Shown here piece after piece: positions 24,951-36,072 of a stretch of 64,000 nt of DNA. Position numbers and translations under genes: made by a program. Every line of letters starts with the position of its first letter. Position 1 is the stretch's first letter. The stretch is from Prillingera fragicola (lineage: Eukaryota; Basidiomycota; Tremellomycetes; Trichosporonales; Trichosporonaceae), in the NCBI GenBank assembly GCA_002335605.1, contig BEDY01000002.1, forward strand, positions 1,488,001-1,552,000, in the 5' to 3' direction. Below the pieces are notes generated by a model. That model had not been told where the DNA came from. It searched no databases and worked only from the letters and a program-made list of their open reading frames with translations.

Positions 24951-26665
24951 GTGTAGCACGCGCGGTGGCACGCATGTCGTGCCCCAGCCGCGTTGGGCCG
25001 AGGGCAAGGCGCCGAGCACTGGGCTGCTCGAACTGCGCTTGCCCCGCTGCCACCCAGCTCGCATGGCCGTATGGCCGTAGCAGAATCCCACCAGGCGATC
25101 TGTCACTGTTGTTCGTTTGAGCTTTAGACTGCATCATGCATACCCGCACCTTTCCAATTCCCCCCTATCCCTTTCCCTCCAAGATATTGTCCCCTGCGGG
25201 CTCTGTAAGATGCATGCAATTCCGATTGATAAATTGCCTCCCAAACGAGCGCAGCAGCGATTCTCTATCTGATTAATCCACCTGGCCTTGTTGCGTCTCC
25301 GCCCGCCCAAGCCATCATGCAGCCAGCAGTCAAATTTGGAGAGCCAGATGCGCAGAGCTGTTGAATGCCAGCATACAAGATCGTCCACGACAAGTGTTCA
25401 CATGTGTACGCATGGTTTGTTCGACTCGGTGAGTATAATGATGACACGATTGGCATCAATTGGACAGCATCAAACGACCTTTCCCAATTTCGTCAAACGA
25501 CCTTCCACAACTTCGTCAACCGACCATGCCCGGCCTTGAGAATCAGAGGAGCGAGCAAGACCAGCCTCGAACGGTGTACGGGTGGAATCTGCCCGCATTT
25601 AGCAAATTGTTGACTGTATCGGCCGGGCCGTGGCGATATAGTATAGCAGTGCAACATCTCCAAAATGAGAAGGCGTCCAGCCGCACCGAGGGAGTATCAG
25701 AGAGCTACAAAACGTTTTGAGGCGAGAGATGGCCATCAAACGCATGCCAGCTGCCTCGAGCTGGTGTACTTGTGGACATTACGTGCCTGAACCGCGATTA
25801 ATATGGGCAAGATGTACATATGTTCTGGTGCCACCAGCCACTGATGCCTGTCACGGCTCTTGCGGCTTATGCAAGGTGCAGACGCCGAGGAGTACATTCA
25901 GCAGTAGCCAGGTCCGTCGGCCGCATGCGGGTGTCGCCAAGAGGGAACAGTCGAGGAGTAGAGCAAGAGGATGTAGCAACCGAGCCGGCATCTGCTGCAG
26001 ACGTCATTTATAAATCACGTGTAGTGACTGTACGGCCACTAATCCTTTGCTCGCCCGCCTGCGCGTCAATTATTCCAACGCCAACGGTTGCGCCCTCCTG
26101 CCGCGCGCCCTCTCACCAGATCACCAGCCAGCCCGGCAATCCACCGCCTCTCTCACACGCCCATCCTTTACTCCTCCATCACGTACATGGCCAAAGCAGA
26201 CGTCGCCTCAAAGTGAGCAGCATACTGGCTCACTCGACTCTGTCATACACACTCTTGCTGCTGTCCGTCACCCCAAAGTGTGAAAACGACGCGAGACCGG
26301 CATTCATCTTGCTCCCACGCTTCGCCCATCTAGGTGCTGGCGTGAATACCTCGTGAGTGCAGACCGACCAAGAGGGCGCAGCGCTCTACACATCATGGTC
26401 TAGGTCTTCTGGGCTACACGCCCACATGTTGGCATGGCCGGCGTCCCCAGTGTAGCAGCTCCAGAAGTCTCTCTCGGCCATTCGCGTGCACCTGTTGTCC
26501 GCAATGGAAGAAGCAATGCTGCCGCGGCAACTGCCATGTCCGGCCATCGCACCACATTGTGTCTCAAAGCCTCCCACTAACGATCCAGACGGCCTACGAT
26601 ACCATCTACAGAAATTGAATTCCGTCGTACCTATTTCTCCACTTGCCATCCACAGCCTATCCAAA
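24951..26665. other. Long intergenic and leader region upstream of the KH-protein gene
   Basis: 1.7 kb. The part to about 26000 has no convincing coding signal. From 26189 there are short ATG-led segments followed by GTGAGC, and 26404-26571 is an open stretch reading MAGVPSVAAPEVSLGHSR from an ATG at 26434. A CTAAC-type branch site and a CAG follow at 26577-26590. This suggests a spliced leader or extra coding exons for the KH gene, which I could not join in frame. TCACGTG lies near 26018. Confidence 0.35.
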
Positions 26666-29600
26666 ATGGACCTGTATACCACCTCGTTCACGTTCCAGCG
26701 CAATGAGGCGAACCTGCACAAGTCGTCACCGCTGCGTACGACTCTGTCCTTGCCCAAGGGCGGCGCTTCCTCCCCAACGCATGGCCAGGCGTCCCAGCCG
26801 GATGCGGCTCAAGCCGAGCGCGAGTGGGAGGCTGTTCAAAAACTGTGCAACGACATTACCTCGCGTGAAGGCTGCCTCGTAACCGTCACTCGCGAGAACG
26901 CGTCCGGCCACCCCAACGTCGACGCCCAGGCAGGCGATGACGGCGCAGGCTCGATCAATTCTGGTCCTGGCGTGTGGAATTTCCACATTTCCGGCGGATA
27001 TCAAGCAGTCATGAGCGCACGCGGAGCTCTGTTGCGCGAAACGCCCCGCGACAACGCGTCCACATTGAAGGTGCCGCGCAGCGACATTCTCGAAAAGCCT
27101 CTGGCTCCTGTCTCATCGCTCAAGGCAGATGTCAAACACCGTCTTGACGACATTGCGAGCGACACTCGTGCCCACATAACTGTTCTCAACACCGATGCAA
27201 GCGGCAACGGCATCGGCACCGGTGCAGTCCTGGCGACCGCAGGCCCCGAGTCCGGAGCCAAGGATTCGGTCGACACCAACCCTACGCCTCCTGCTGAAGA
27301 CAACGCTGCTGCTGACAGCAACGGCGCATCTCAGCCCTCGTACGGGCTGGAGACTGAGCGTATGTGCGAGCTCGTCATCACAGGCTCTGTCGAGAGCGTC
27401 GAGCTGGCAAGGGTACGTCTCCTCGTCATGTTGGACGAGCTTTCCGGCCTACACTCTGAAGTGTGCGACATCGACTACAAGCTGCATGCCATCATTGCTG
27501 GACGCAAGCGCTGCGTAATTCAGTCAATCCAGGAGGAGACTGCCACCAACATCTACTACCCCACGCCCCTTGTCGGTGTACTCGACCCACCTCAGCCTGG
27601 TGCTCAGCAAGGTGTGGGTTACAACCGCGTCAGCGTCGGGTACGGCGGCGCCGCCATGACTCCCCAAATGACGGGTATTAGCTACGCCGGTGGTGGTATG
27701 GGTATGGGTATGGGAATGCCTGCTGGGCCTCCTCCTCCCCACAATGCACACCCCCGCAGCCCCAACCAGCCGGTCTACAACCCGCAGCAGCACGTCCACT
27801 ACCCCTACTCGCCTCAGCCCTTGCACATCAATCCGCAGACTACTCGTGGTATGCCCTACACCGGCCCAGGCGTTCAGCAGTGGTCGATGCCAGGCGCGCC
27901 AGGTCCACACGCCGGCCCTCACGGAGGTCCTCATCCCCCTCCCCATGCGCCCCACGGTCACGCTCCTCCGCCACATGCTCAAGGCCCCATGCAGATGACG
28001 CCGACCGGCATGTCTGGCATGAGCCAGATGACCAACGGCCATCCTCACGCTCCCAGCTTTGGCAACCGTGGCATGGGCACACCTATGGCCCACGGCCAGC
28101 CGATGGGTCAGCCGATGATGGGCATGTCGCCCATGGGCTTTGGCCAGAGTCATATGCACGTCAGTATGGGCACAGCACCTATGGGCGGCATGCCCATGGG
28201 CCCTGGCGACATGGGCATGGGCCAGTTTGGCCAAGGCCCCCACCCTGGTCTCTCTGTGCACTCTGGCGAGCAAGGCATGCTCGGCAAGGCCAACCAGATT
28301 TGGATCACTGGCGAGTTCTTTGGCGTGCAGCGCGCACGTGACATGCTCCTCACTGTCGCCGTGCAGAAGAGCAAGCTTGTCATCTCGCGTGACACGGCTA
28401 TTCTTCCCCGCAAGCTAGACTGGCTGCTCACGGAGCGCATTGATGACATTCGCAACATTATGTGTGACAATGGCACCTACATCCAGGTGCCGTCTGTCGG
28501 ATCGCAGGCTAGCCTGATCACTGTGTTTGGCGACCACCGCGTCAACATTGAGCGCACCATACGGAGCGTCATGGCGCTCGCGTGCCAGTTCTACGTTGCG
28601 TCATTCTGGCTGTTGCCGGTCTCATTCGACGTTCTCATGCCCCAGGCTACCCTCAACCCGCCGCAAATGCAGCCTGTCCTCAAGCGCATCTCGCACAGCA
28701 CCGGTGCCGAGGTCGTGTTCAAGAGCAACTGCTTTGAGATGCACGGTTTGGAGCAAGAGGTCCGCGACGCCGTCGTAAAGGTCCTCGAATTGGACGTTAT
28801 CAAGTCTTTCCACCACGAGATACGCTTCCAGATCGAGCTGGCCAACGAGCACCGCGAGTTTATCTCTGGCAAGAAGAATGGCAAGATCAACAAGATTATG
28901 AAGGTCTGCGGCGTACGCATCAAGTTTGAGACATTCAATGATTACAACTTCCTCATGGATATCTCTGGGCAGGACATGGCAGCACTCCAGGGATTGTCCA
29001 TGCTTCAAGAGGAGCTTCCCGCCGAGGTTTCGTTCCACGTCCCAGAGGGCTACCACAAGCGCATCATCGGTGTTGGCGGCAAGAACATCCAGCGCATCAT
29101 GAAGATGTACGGAGTCTACGTCAAATTCTCCAACGCTGAGGAGTTTGCTCAGCTTGGTGGGTACCTTGACAACGAGGACAATGTTGTTGCGCGTACCCCC
29201 GCCAAGAATGCCATTGCGCTAGAGTCACTCAAAACGGCGGTCATGGAGCTTGTAAGCCCCAAGGACAAGGACTATACTGTCGACTCGGTGTCTATCCCGC
29301 GCCGTTACCACCGTACTTTGCTCGGTGAGAAGAGCATCTTCATCCATGATATTGAACGGAAAACCAATTCGACTGTGCGCTTCCCCAACAAAGAGACTGC
29401 GAGCGACACAGTGACCATCTTTGGCCCCGAGAGCCAGGTGCACATTGCAGTTGCCATGCTGCTGGACCACGTCCCATTTGAGGCTGATCTGCATGTGCCT
29501 CCCAACCCCGAGCTCACTCGTCTCGTGACATCGACCGAGTTTGTGCTCTTTACTGAGCGCATGAAGCGGGACCACCAAATCGCCATTCTGCCCTCGCCTC

Positions 29601-30538
29601 GCTTTGGACAGGGCGACGAGGCCATTTTCAAGTTCAGGTGCCAACGCAGTAGCATCGACTTCCTGAGCACTGTGCATGATGCACTGGTCGAGTTCTTGGC
29701 TGGCCACAACATCCAGGTATTCCCACCCAATGCGCAGAAGCGAGTCGACTCGTTTGCCGACGCCTTTTCGCATTTCGACTCCAAACTTCTGTCAACCGCC
29801 AAGGACAACGACGGAGACTCACGCGCTGACAGGCGCTCGCGCGGAGCTGCACCTCCTACCAACGTCAAGGCATTGTTTGATGCCTCTCCGGCGCCGCCCA
29901 GTGGACCCCAAGTGGGCGGAGCTGGCTACGATGGTGCTCCAAGCAACATGGGCTTTGCCAGCTCACTTGCCTTCAACGTCCCGGACTACTGGCAGCCCGC
30001 TGGACCTGGTGGATCAAATGCCCCTGCCGCCTCTTCATCGGAGGTGTCCAAGCGCGGCTCCGATTCGACCCTTGAGGAGAAGCTGCGCGGTTCATCCAAC
30101 CCCAGTGGCGCACCCGGTGGACCAGTTCCGGGCCACTCACATGGCCACAGCCACGGCGGCCACGGCCACACTCCAGGCCACGCGCATGCGCTCAGCCACA
30201 GCCACGCTCATCCTTCGCGCGCTGTGGGTGCGCGCACCCAGAGCCTCGACATTACCCAGCTCAACTTTGCGCGTGCACTGGGAGGTCCTCAGGCTAGCTT
30301 TGCGCCCATGCCTCCTAGCCCCAGTACCAATTCGTCGCCCAACACTTCTACTGGCACGTATTTCCCTGCCGGGGAGCGGGCTCCTGGGCAGCAGCGATAC
30401 TCTGGTGGCGTTGAGGGTGTTACACAGGGTGCGTGACGATTGTAGCGCCTGCCTGTCGCTGCCATCTGCTTTTAGAATCGTCTGAGAATACTACTGACAT
30501 TCGCAGGTCTCGCCAACGTCCAAGTGTCCCACTCGTAA
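26666..30538 (+). CDS. Large multi-KH-domain RNA-binding protein with Met/Gly/Pro- and His-rich linkers
   Basis: Two exons, 26666-30428 and 30507-30538; 1264 aa from MDLYTTSFTF. Several KH-like modules are visible. The clearest has the GXXG loop in HKRIIGVGGKNIQRIM, with variants in GRKRCVIQSIQEE, SGKKNGKINKIMK and LGEKSIFIHDIER. Between modules lie a low-complexity Met/Gly/Pro/His tract (residues about 330-540) and a C-terminal His-Gly/Ser repeat. KH proteins bind single-stranded RNA; vigilin- and Bicaudal-C-like proteins control mRNA localisation and translation. The 78-bp last intron replaces an early stop with a tail ending VQVSHS. The true start may lie in upstream exons (see the region before it). 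No orthologue name is claimed. Confidence 0.8.
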
Positions 30539-31074
30539 TCTAGCTGCCCATCTTGCATATCCCCCAGCATCTCCTGTCCAAAAGCCAAAACGACAAAATA
30601 CCTTCCATCAGATTCTCCTCACTGGATGCCCCTCCGCCTCGCCTGTCCCTATCCTTCCCACAGTCATTACCCGCAGAAGACAGAGCGTAGACGCTTTCAG
30701 CTCCGACTCTCGAACCTACCCTGCACCTCGAACCACCCTGCACTTCCATCCCCCCACGCACCAAAATCATTCCAATCACCACCACCCTGTCCAAGCTCGC
30801 TACAACTCTGCACGTTTCTTCTCCCGCTCACCGTACAATGTCTCTTTGCTAGTGTCATAACCAGCGCAGTACAGTACTGCTGTGCACGGATGCATTTCGT
30901 GTCGTGTAATCGGCTGTACAATCTACCTAGCCAGGGAGGTCTCAGCGACGGGGCCGGATGTGTGAGGTGCGGTAAGGGTTGATGAAGTGGTGTGAGAAGA
31001 GCGGGAATGGATAGAGTGTGGGAAGTAGTACAATGAATGGATTTCAAAGCCACACGAGTCGGCAAGGGCACAAT
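30539..31074. other. Convergent intergenic region, no gene seen
   Basis: 536 bp between the 3' ends of the KH gene and the minus-strand unknown. The + strand is C/CT-rich at 30600-30830. Only UTR sequence is expected. Confidence 0.45.
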
Positions 31075-32219
31075 CTACTCGCCCTTGCCCTCGCGCTCCT
31101 TGTTAACGTCTGCTGCACGGCTCGCAGCCTCGCGCGCGCCCCCTCCCTTGCCCTCCTTTGCGGCACGCATGGCCTCGTCGTGCCTCTCGCGGGCCTCGCG
31201 ATCGTGCTCGAGGCGCTGCTCGTGCTTGCGTTGGTAGAATGAGCCGATCTGAGTCACCATGTCGATTGCGCCACCACGCTTGATTTCCTCTGCCAGGCGG
31301 TTCATGGCGCGAGTTTGAGTGCCGTCCGTGAATGAGGAGGTGTAGCGGTCGACCAGGCGAAAAGGAGGACCAAGAACACGCTCCAGATTGGCAGGGAGGT
31401 TGAGGATGGGGGAGAAGAGCGAAGTGAAGGGAACATGAAGGAGGTAACTGCAACAGAAGTCAGCTTGTGTAAACGACACAGCAGATATGCCTCATGCTGA
31501 GAATATCGGCCGTAATGCAGCTCGATAAGGCCCAAAAAGTGCACTCACCCAGCGTCCTCCCAGTCCAGCCACTCAATGTTGTTAGTCGACTTGCGACGGA
31601 GGCTTAGAGGAGCGTGGCGGCTGACTGGTCCAAAGTCGTATATGCCGTCATCCCCGTCCAACTCCTCCATGTATCGTCCGACGACGCCCTCAGGTGACCC
31701 CTTGACGTAGATCAACGAGTAGGGAGCAAGACGTGCACGCATGGACTCGAAGAAAGACAAGGGCTCGGGCTCCTTTGCGCTGCCATTGCTTGTGGCTGGC
31801 GGACGAGCAGGGGCGGGCACGTATGATCCGTCAGAGTTGACCGTTTGCGGGCGGAGTCGAGCGAGCGCCTCGCTCTGCGTAGGGAGCGCTGCCCTACGAC
31901 GCAGACACAACATGCGGCATAGTGCAGGCGCGTCGTTGCGCTGCGAGCACCAGGTGAGGCACTTCTCGGGACCGGGACCCGCGGCTTGCGGAGCCATGCG
32001 TGGTGAAGGAAATGTGTACACGCGCGCCTTGCCGTTGTGCATATGTGCTGCAGCGGCATGAGGGTTCGAGGCGAGATTTGCAGAAGACGGGAGGACTGAA
32101 GAGCCGTCGCCAATGCTATCAGAGTCGGTAGGGCTCGCCGAGGAGCCTCCAAGAATCTCGGTGGCGGAGGGGATCACAGGAGGACGCGCGTCCTTGCCGC
32201 TGGTAGGCGCTGGCGGCAT
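31075..32219 (-). CDS. Hypothetical protein, 347 aa
   Basis: Two exons, 31549-32219 and 31075-31447, with a 101-bp GT-AG intron; 347 aa. Not recognised. The N-terminal 60 residues are Ser/Pro-rich. A cysteine-bearing segment follows (KCLTWCSQRNDAPALCRMLCLRRR), then an ordered-looking middle (LSFFESMRARLAPYSLIYVKGSPEG and WLDWEDAGYLLHVPFTSLF), and a charged, helical Lys/Glu/Arg-rich end (residues about 290-347). The Cys-x4-Cys-type spacing could bind metal, but no known finger pattern fits. The frame continues through the junction, and the sense-strand composition supports a real gene. Divergent from the PRA1 gene by 501 bp. Confidence 0.65.
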
Positions 32220-32720
32220 GATGGCAAATGATAAAACTGGCTACTGCCCGCAGGAAAATGTTCGGTCAAGTTGGGTAAAGTACAGAGAAGTTGAGGAGAA
32301 TGAGAAGGTGGTAAAGGAAGAGGCGCGTGTCGGGGCTGATGCACCTATGCACATCAAATGGAGTTGCCTGGTGTCAGCGTTGCACAATGGACAATCGGGC
32401 AGGTGCGGCTGCAGCGGCGACGGAGCCAAAATGAAATTCCGACATGACAAAGACTACCGTGGGATATCTGCTCACGTGGTCAGTCCGAAGGACCCTGAAT
32501 TTTAGCTTTGCAACGCCCGGGGCAGGGGCTGGGCTGCTGTGCTGCGCGCTGGTGCGGACTGGGGCGTGATGCACAACAAGTTGCGCCGCCACGTCGCGTT
32601 GCCGTTGAACACTACTTGCAAAGTTGACACCGCCTTTTACACTTCAACTACTATTTGAGAGCTCAGAGCCGTTGGCCACCTCATCTTTCCCCACATCACC
32701 CGCATTACTACTTGCCCAAC
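32220..32720. promoter_or_regulatory. Divergent promoter, unknown gene / PRA1 gene
   Basis: 501 bp between two start codons on opposite strands. CTGCTCACGTGGTCAG near 32468 contains a CACGTG E-box. No other site is claimed. Confidence 0.35.
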
Positions 32721-33555
32721 ATGGACATGGTCGGATACCTCAGCACTGCGCAGGAGCAGGTGCGCGCTCTCAAGGAGACGCGTCTCGCAGCTCTTCGCCC
32801 GCTTGGCGAGTTCTTTGACTGGCAGCGTGTCTCACGCCCTCGCGACACTGGAGACTACATGAAGCGCGCCGGATACAACGTGTGAGTGTAACACTGTGTT
32901 AACGAGCGCTAGGTGTAGACGGCCTCGAGCTCGGAGCTCGGTGGGATGGTCGCGTGTCGTAACCATCTCTCTGAAACCAACGGCCTGGCACGCTGCGTTG
33001 TTTGGACGCGCGTCACCTCGGCTCGAGACACTGCTCCTGCTCTGGGTTACTATATGCTGACTCTACAGCCGCTACTTTTCCGCCAACTACGCCATCGTTG
33101 TCGCTCTCCTCGGCGTGTACTCACTCGTCACCAACCCTCTCCTCCTCATCTCCCTCGGTTTCCTAATTGGCGGTTTCCTCGCCATCAGCCGATTTGGTAC
33201 GTCTCACCTCACAGATCATCGCCGATGGAATCTGGCCTAACTCCACAGTTCCCGAGCCCATTGAGCTCGGTGGCAAGACCATCACTCCCCAGAACCTCTA
33301 CACCGGTCTCTTTGTCATTGGTGAGCATCTGCGCTTGCATTTTTTGGTCTTTACTGATCCACAGGCATTCCCCTCCTCTGGATCGCTGCCCCATTGTCGA
33401 CCTTTTTCTGGCTTGTCGGTTCTTCGGGATGTGTTATTGGCGCCCATGCCGGTCTGCTTGAGCCCGGAGTCGAGTCGTGAGTTGCACACACGAATTAGCA
33501 TTAAGTTACTGACGTTCCCAGCGAGTACACGGCCGCTGGCTTCGAGACCGTTTAG
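32721..33555 (+). CDS. PRA1/YIP3 family membrane protein (prenylated Rab acceptor)
   Basis: Five exons: 32721-32881, 33069-33196, 33249-33320, 33365-33476, 33522-33555; 168 aa. PRA1 proteins sit in ER and Golgi membranes and bind prenylated Rab GTPases. Family landmarks: a soluble N terminus with RPLGEFFDWQRVSRPRD, then RYFSANYAIVVALLGVYSLVTNPLLL, where two closely spaced helices begin, LLISLGFLIGGF, and a second pair at PQNLYTGLFVIGIPLLWIAAPLSTFFW, ending in a short acidic tail. Topology and size match YIP3/PRA1 members. The 187-bp first intron is the largest. Frame closes exactly. Confidence 0.88.
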
Positions 33556-34234
33556 TGCCGCCCTCTTTTAGACGCAGTCCAGACGTGCCGCCGTCACCTC
33601 CTGCTCCACGACGACGCATTGGACGGCGCACCTCGTCCAGTCTCTCCTCCATATCTTGGTCGAGCTCTTGATTCCTTCCCACTTGTCTCACTTGGATTCC
33701 TGGCTGTACGTGTGAACCTGCGATATCTGTACATAGAGGATATGCAGGCTGTGCTATAGATGATGATTGTGTGCACGCTGGGCATTGTTTGACATTGGGC
33801 GCATTGGCTAGGTCAATTGTCAAGTCTGTGACCAACAGCCAAGCATTAGCCGGAGCAACTTCGCGGAGGCCGCCGAACGTTCAGGGCTTTATGAACGCAT
33901 GAGCGCGCAGGCCGCAGGCGAGCAATTGCAAGTGCGCGAGGCCACGAAGCCGACTGGGGCGAGCGTGTTGCAGAGAACTGAGCCAATTGGCAAGGCGACT
34001 GATCCAGTTAACAGTTGTTGGTCCGGGTTGCAGGGTCGTGATTTTCAGGACCACCCGAAAGTGAGGTCATCTCGGATTGGAATACTCGCGTGTCCCTTTC
34101 CTGCTGATAAGCAATCCACCATCCCCAAGCTCCGGAGTCCCCTAGTCCTTGCACGACACCTGCATAGTCCCTTAGGTGTTGGTCATTCGACGCTCTTCTT
34201 CTCTTTCCTTTACTCTCATCTAGCAACTTGAAAA
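33556..34234. other. Intergenic region upstream of ureG
   Basis: 679 bp between the PRA1 stop and the UreG start. It contains a GATAAG motif (listed separately) and a CT-rich stretch just before 34235. No coding signal was seen. Confidence 0.45.
34106..34111 (+). promoter_or_regulatory. GATAAG motif 124 bp upstream of the UreG start
   Basis: The core GATAAG is bound by fungal GATA-type nitrogen regulators (AreA/Gat1 family). Urease genes are commonly nitrogen-regulated in fungi, so the placement is suggestive. A 6-bp motif is also expected by chance. Confidence 0.3.
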
Positions 34235-35674
34235 ATGGCCCAGCAGCCCGTGTGCACCTTTACCAACCAGCTCTCCGGCCTCAACGGCGCCGCCCCCGCA
34301 GCTGGGAACGGTGCTGATGTCGCTGCCCACCAGCACTCGCACGACGGCCAAGCAGCCCACACCCACGGCGGCGACGGCACCTGGACTCCCGACGAGCACG
34401 GACACACTCACGAGCACCTTGAGCATGCCGGTGAGTAGCCACACTTGCGGCGACCAACGGCGGCGCCGACGCTCTCCTCAACGGTGTTGGCACTGCTTGT
34501 TTGTCGTGTAACTGTAGCTGATGCCTTCTTTCCATTGATTGATCGTGTCCCCGCATTGTGCCCCACATGCGCTCTCAATTGTTCTTCGTTCCTGCCGAAT
34601 GGCACCCTATCTCTTATCACCGCACTGTTACGACGCCTGCCCCGTTCGTCCTGTAGGCAAGTTCTCGGAGCGTGACCTGCCCGACTACTCTGGTCGTGAC
34701 TGGAAGGAGCGCGCCTTCACTGTTGGTATTGGCGGGTGAGTACTGTTCTCCTACACACCATGCCGTTAGGTCACTGACCCCAAGTCCCGTTGGCTCGGGC
34801 AAGACTGCTCTCCTGCTCGCGCTCTGCCGCGCCCTCCGCGACACTTATAACATTGGTATGTCTTACGCAAGGTGGTCTCACTCAAGCCCCTGAACCTCCT
34901 CCACTGACTATGCTAACCATTACAGCGGCTGTCACCAATGACATCTTCACTCGCGTAAGAAGAGGAGCTTGCTGCGATCGGGAACTAATTTGCTGACGAG
35001 CGCAGGAGGACCAGGAATTCCTCATCCGCAACGAGGCGCTCGAGAAGGAACGCATTCGTGCCATTGAGACTGGTGGGTTCGCCTTGCGAGTTGGGGCCGC
35101 ATACTGACGAGCAGGTGGCTGTCCTCATGCTGCCATCCGCGAGGACATTTCTGCCAACATGCACGCGCTCGAGGAGCTTCAGGCCGACTTTGAATGCGAG
35201 CTGCTCTTTGTTGAGAGTGGAGGCGACAACCTGGCTGCCAACTATTCGCGCGAGCTCGCCGACTATATCATCTATGTGGTGAGTGTTTCGCCGAGCGGCG
35301 TGTCGGCGTTGCTGACGCAGACCCTCAGATTGACGTGGCCGGCGGCGACAAGGTGCCCCGCAAGGGTGGCCCCGGAATCTCTCAGTCTGACCTGTTGGTG
35401 ATCAACAAGGTAAGCGATGGCGCTATCAGTAGCCGGCGGCTGCTCCGAATTTGCCGCTGACATGCTCCTTTTTTGTAATGGACAGATTGACCTTGCCCCC
35501 CACGTCGGTGCCTCGCTCGATGTCATGCGCCGCGATGCGTCGTTGATGCGCGAGTCTGGTCCCACATTGTTTACAAGTGTGCGCCAGGGGGAGGGTGTGC
35601 AAGATGTCATTGACGCGATCATTGGCGCCTGGCGTGTATCTGGAGCCGTCGGCAAAGGCAAGAGCAAGGCGTAA
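34235..35674 (+). CDS. URE7: Urease accessory GTPase UreG with histidine-rich N-terminal extension
   Basis: Eight exons: 34235-34430, 34657-34735, 34785-34855, 34926-34954, 35006-35072, 35115-35278, 35329-35409, 35486-35674; 291 aa. UreG hydrolyses GTP to drive nickel delivery into the urease active site, with UreD and UreF. Motifs: [12 protein letters not shown] (P-loop), [19 protein letters not shown] (the Cys-Pro-His metal site), [16 protein letters not shown] and INKIDLAP (guanine specificity). The first about 65 residues are packed with His ([18 protein letters not shown]), a nickel-buffer-like segment that in other organisms is supplied by UreE. URE7 is the Cryptococcus name for this orthologue. 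Identification is certain. Confidence 0.95.
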
Positions 35675-36072
35675 GCGGACCTGGTAGAAGTCCCTGGCCG
35701 GCATGGCTGTTCGTGATGATTTGGCCGGCGAAATAGTTTGATTGGGTGGGCGCCTGGTCGGCCGTGAGGACCCGAAAAATTCTACTGCAAAATGTATGGT
35801 GGAGGCCCGGATGGATCGATTGGCGGGCAGGCGGGTGTATTTTGCCATCCATTGAGTCGAGTTTAGCTGGGCGGGGTCCAGCCAACGGCCAGGGCATCGC
35901 GGGCGGGTTCATGGCGGCAGCAGTAGGAGTTAGAAGATGCAAACCGACTTTTGCTTTCGTCCTTTATCCCGCATCAAAAGAGCTCGATCTTGTCCAAAGA
36001 CGCGCTCAAAAGCTCTGGTAGAGAGCACCCCTCCTTTCCGTGATTACCTGCAGTTTTAGATACTCTTTCAAT
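35675..36072. other. Intergenic region upstream of ILV2
   Basis: 398 bp between the UreG stop and the ILV2 start. It is probably the ILV2 promoter. No further feature was recognised. Confidence 0.4.

Noticed and set aside
23811..25106. A 431-aa open frame opposite ARB1, and a 343-aa frame in another phase
   Set aside because: They are repetitive in composition (Leu/Val/Asp or Ser/Arg runs) and shadow the two ABC domains.
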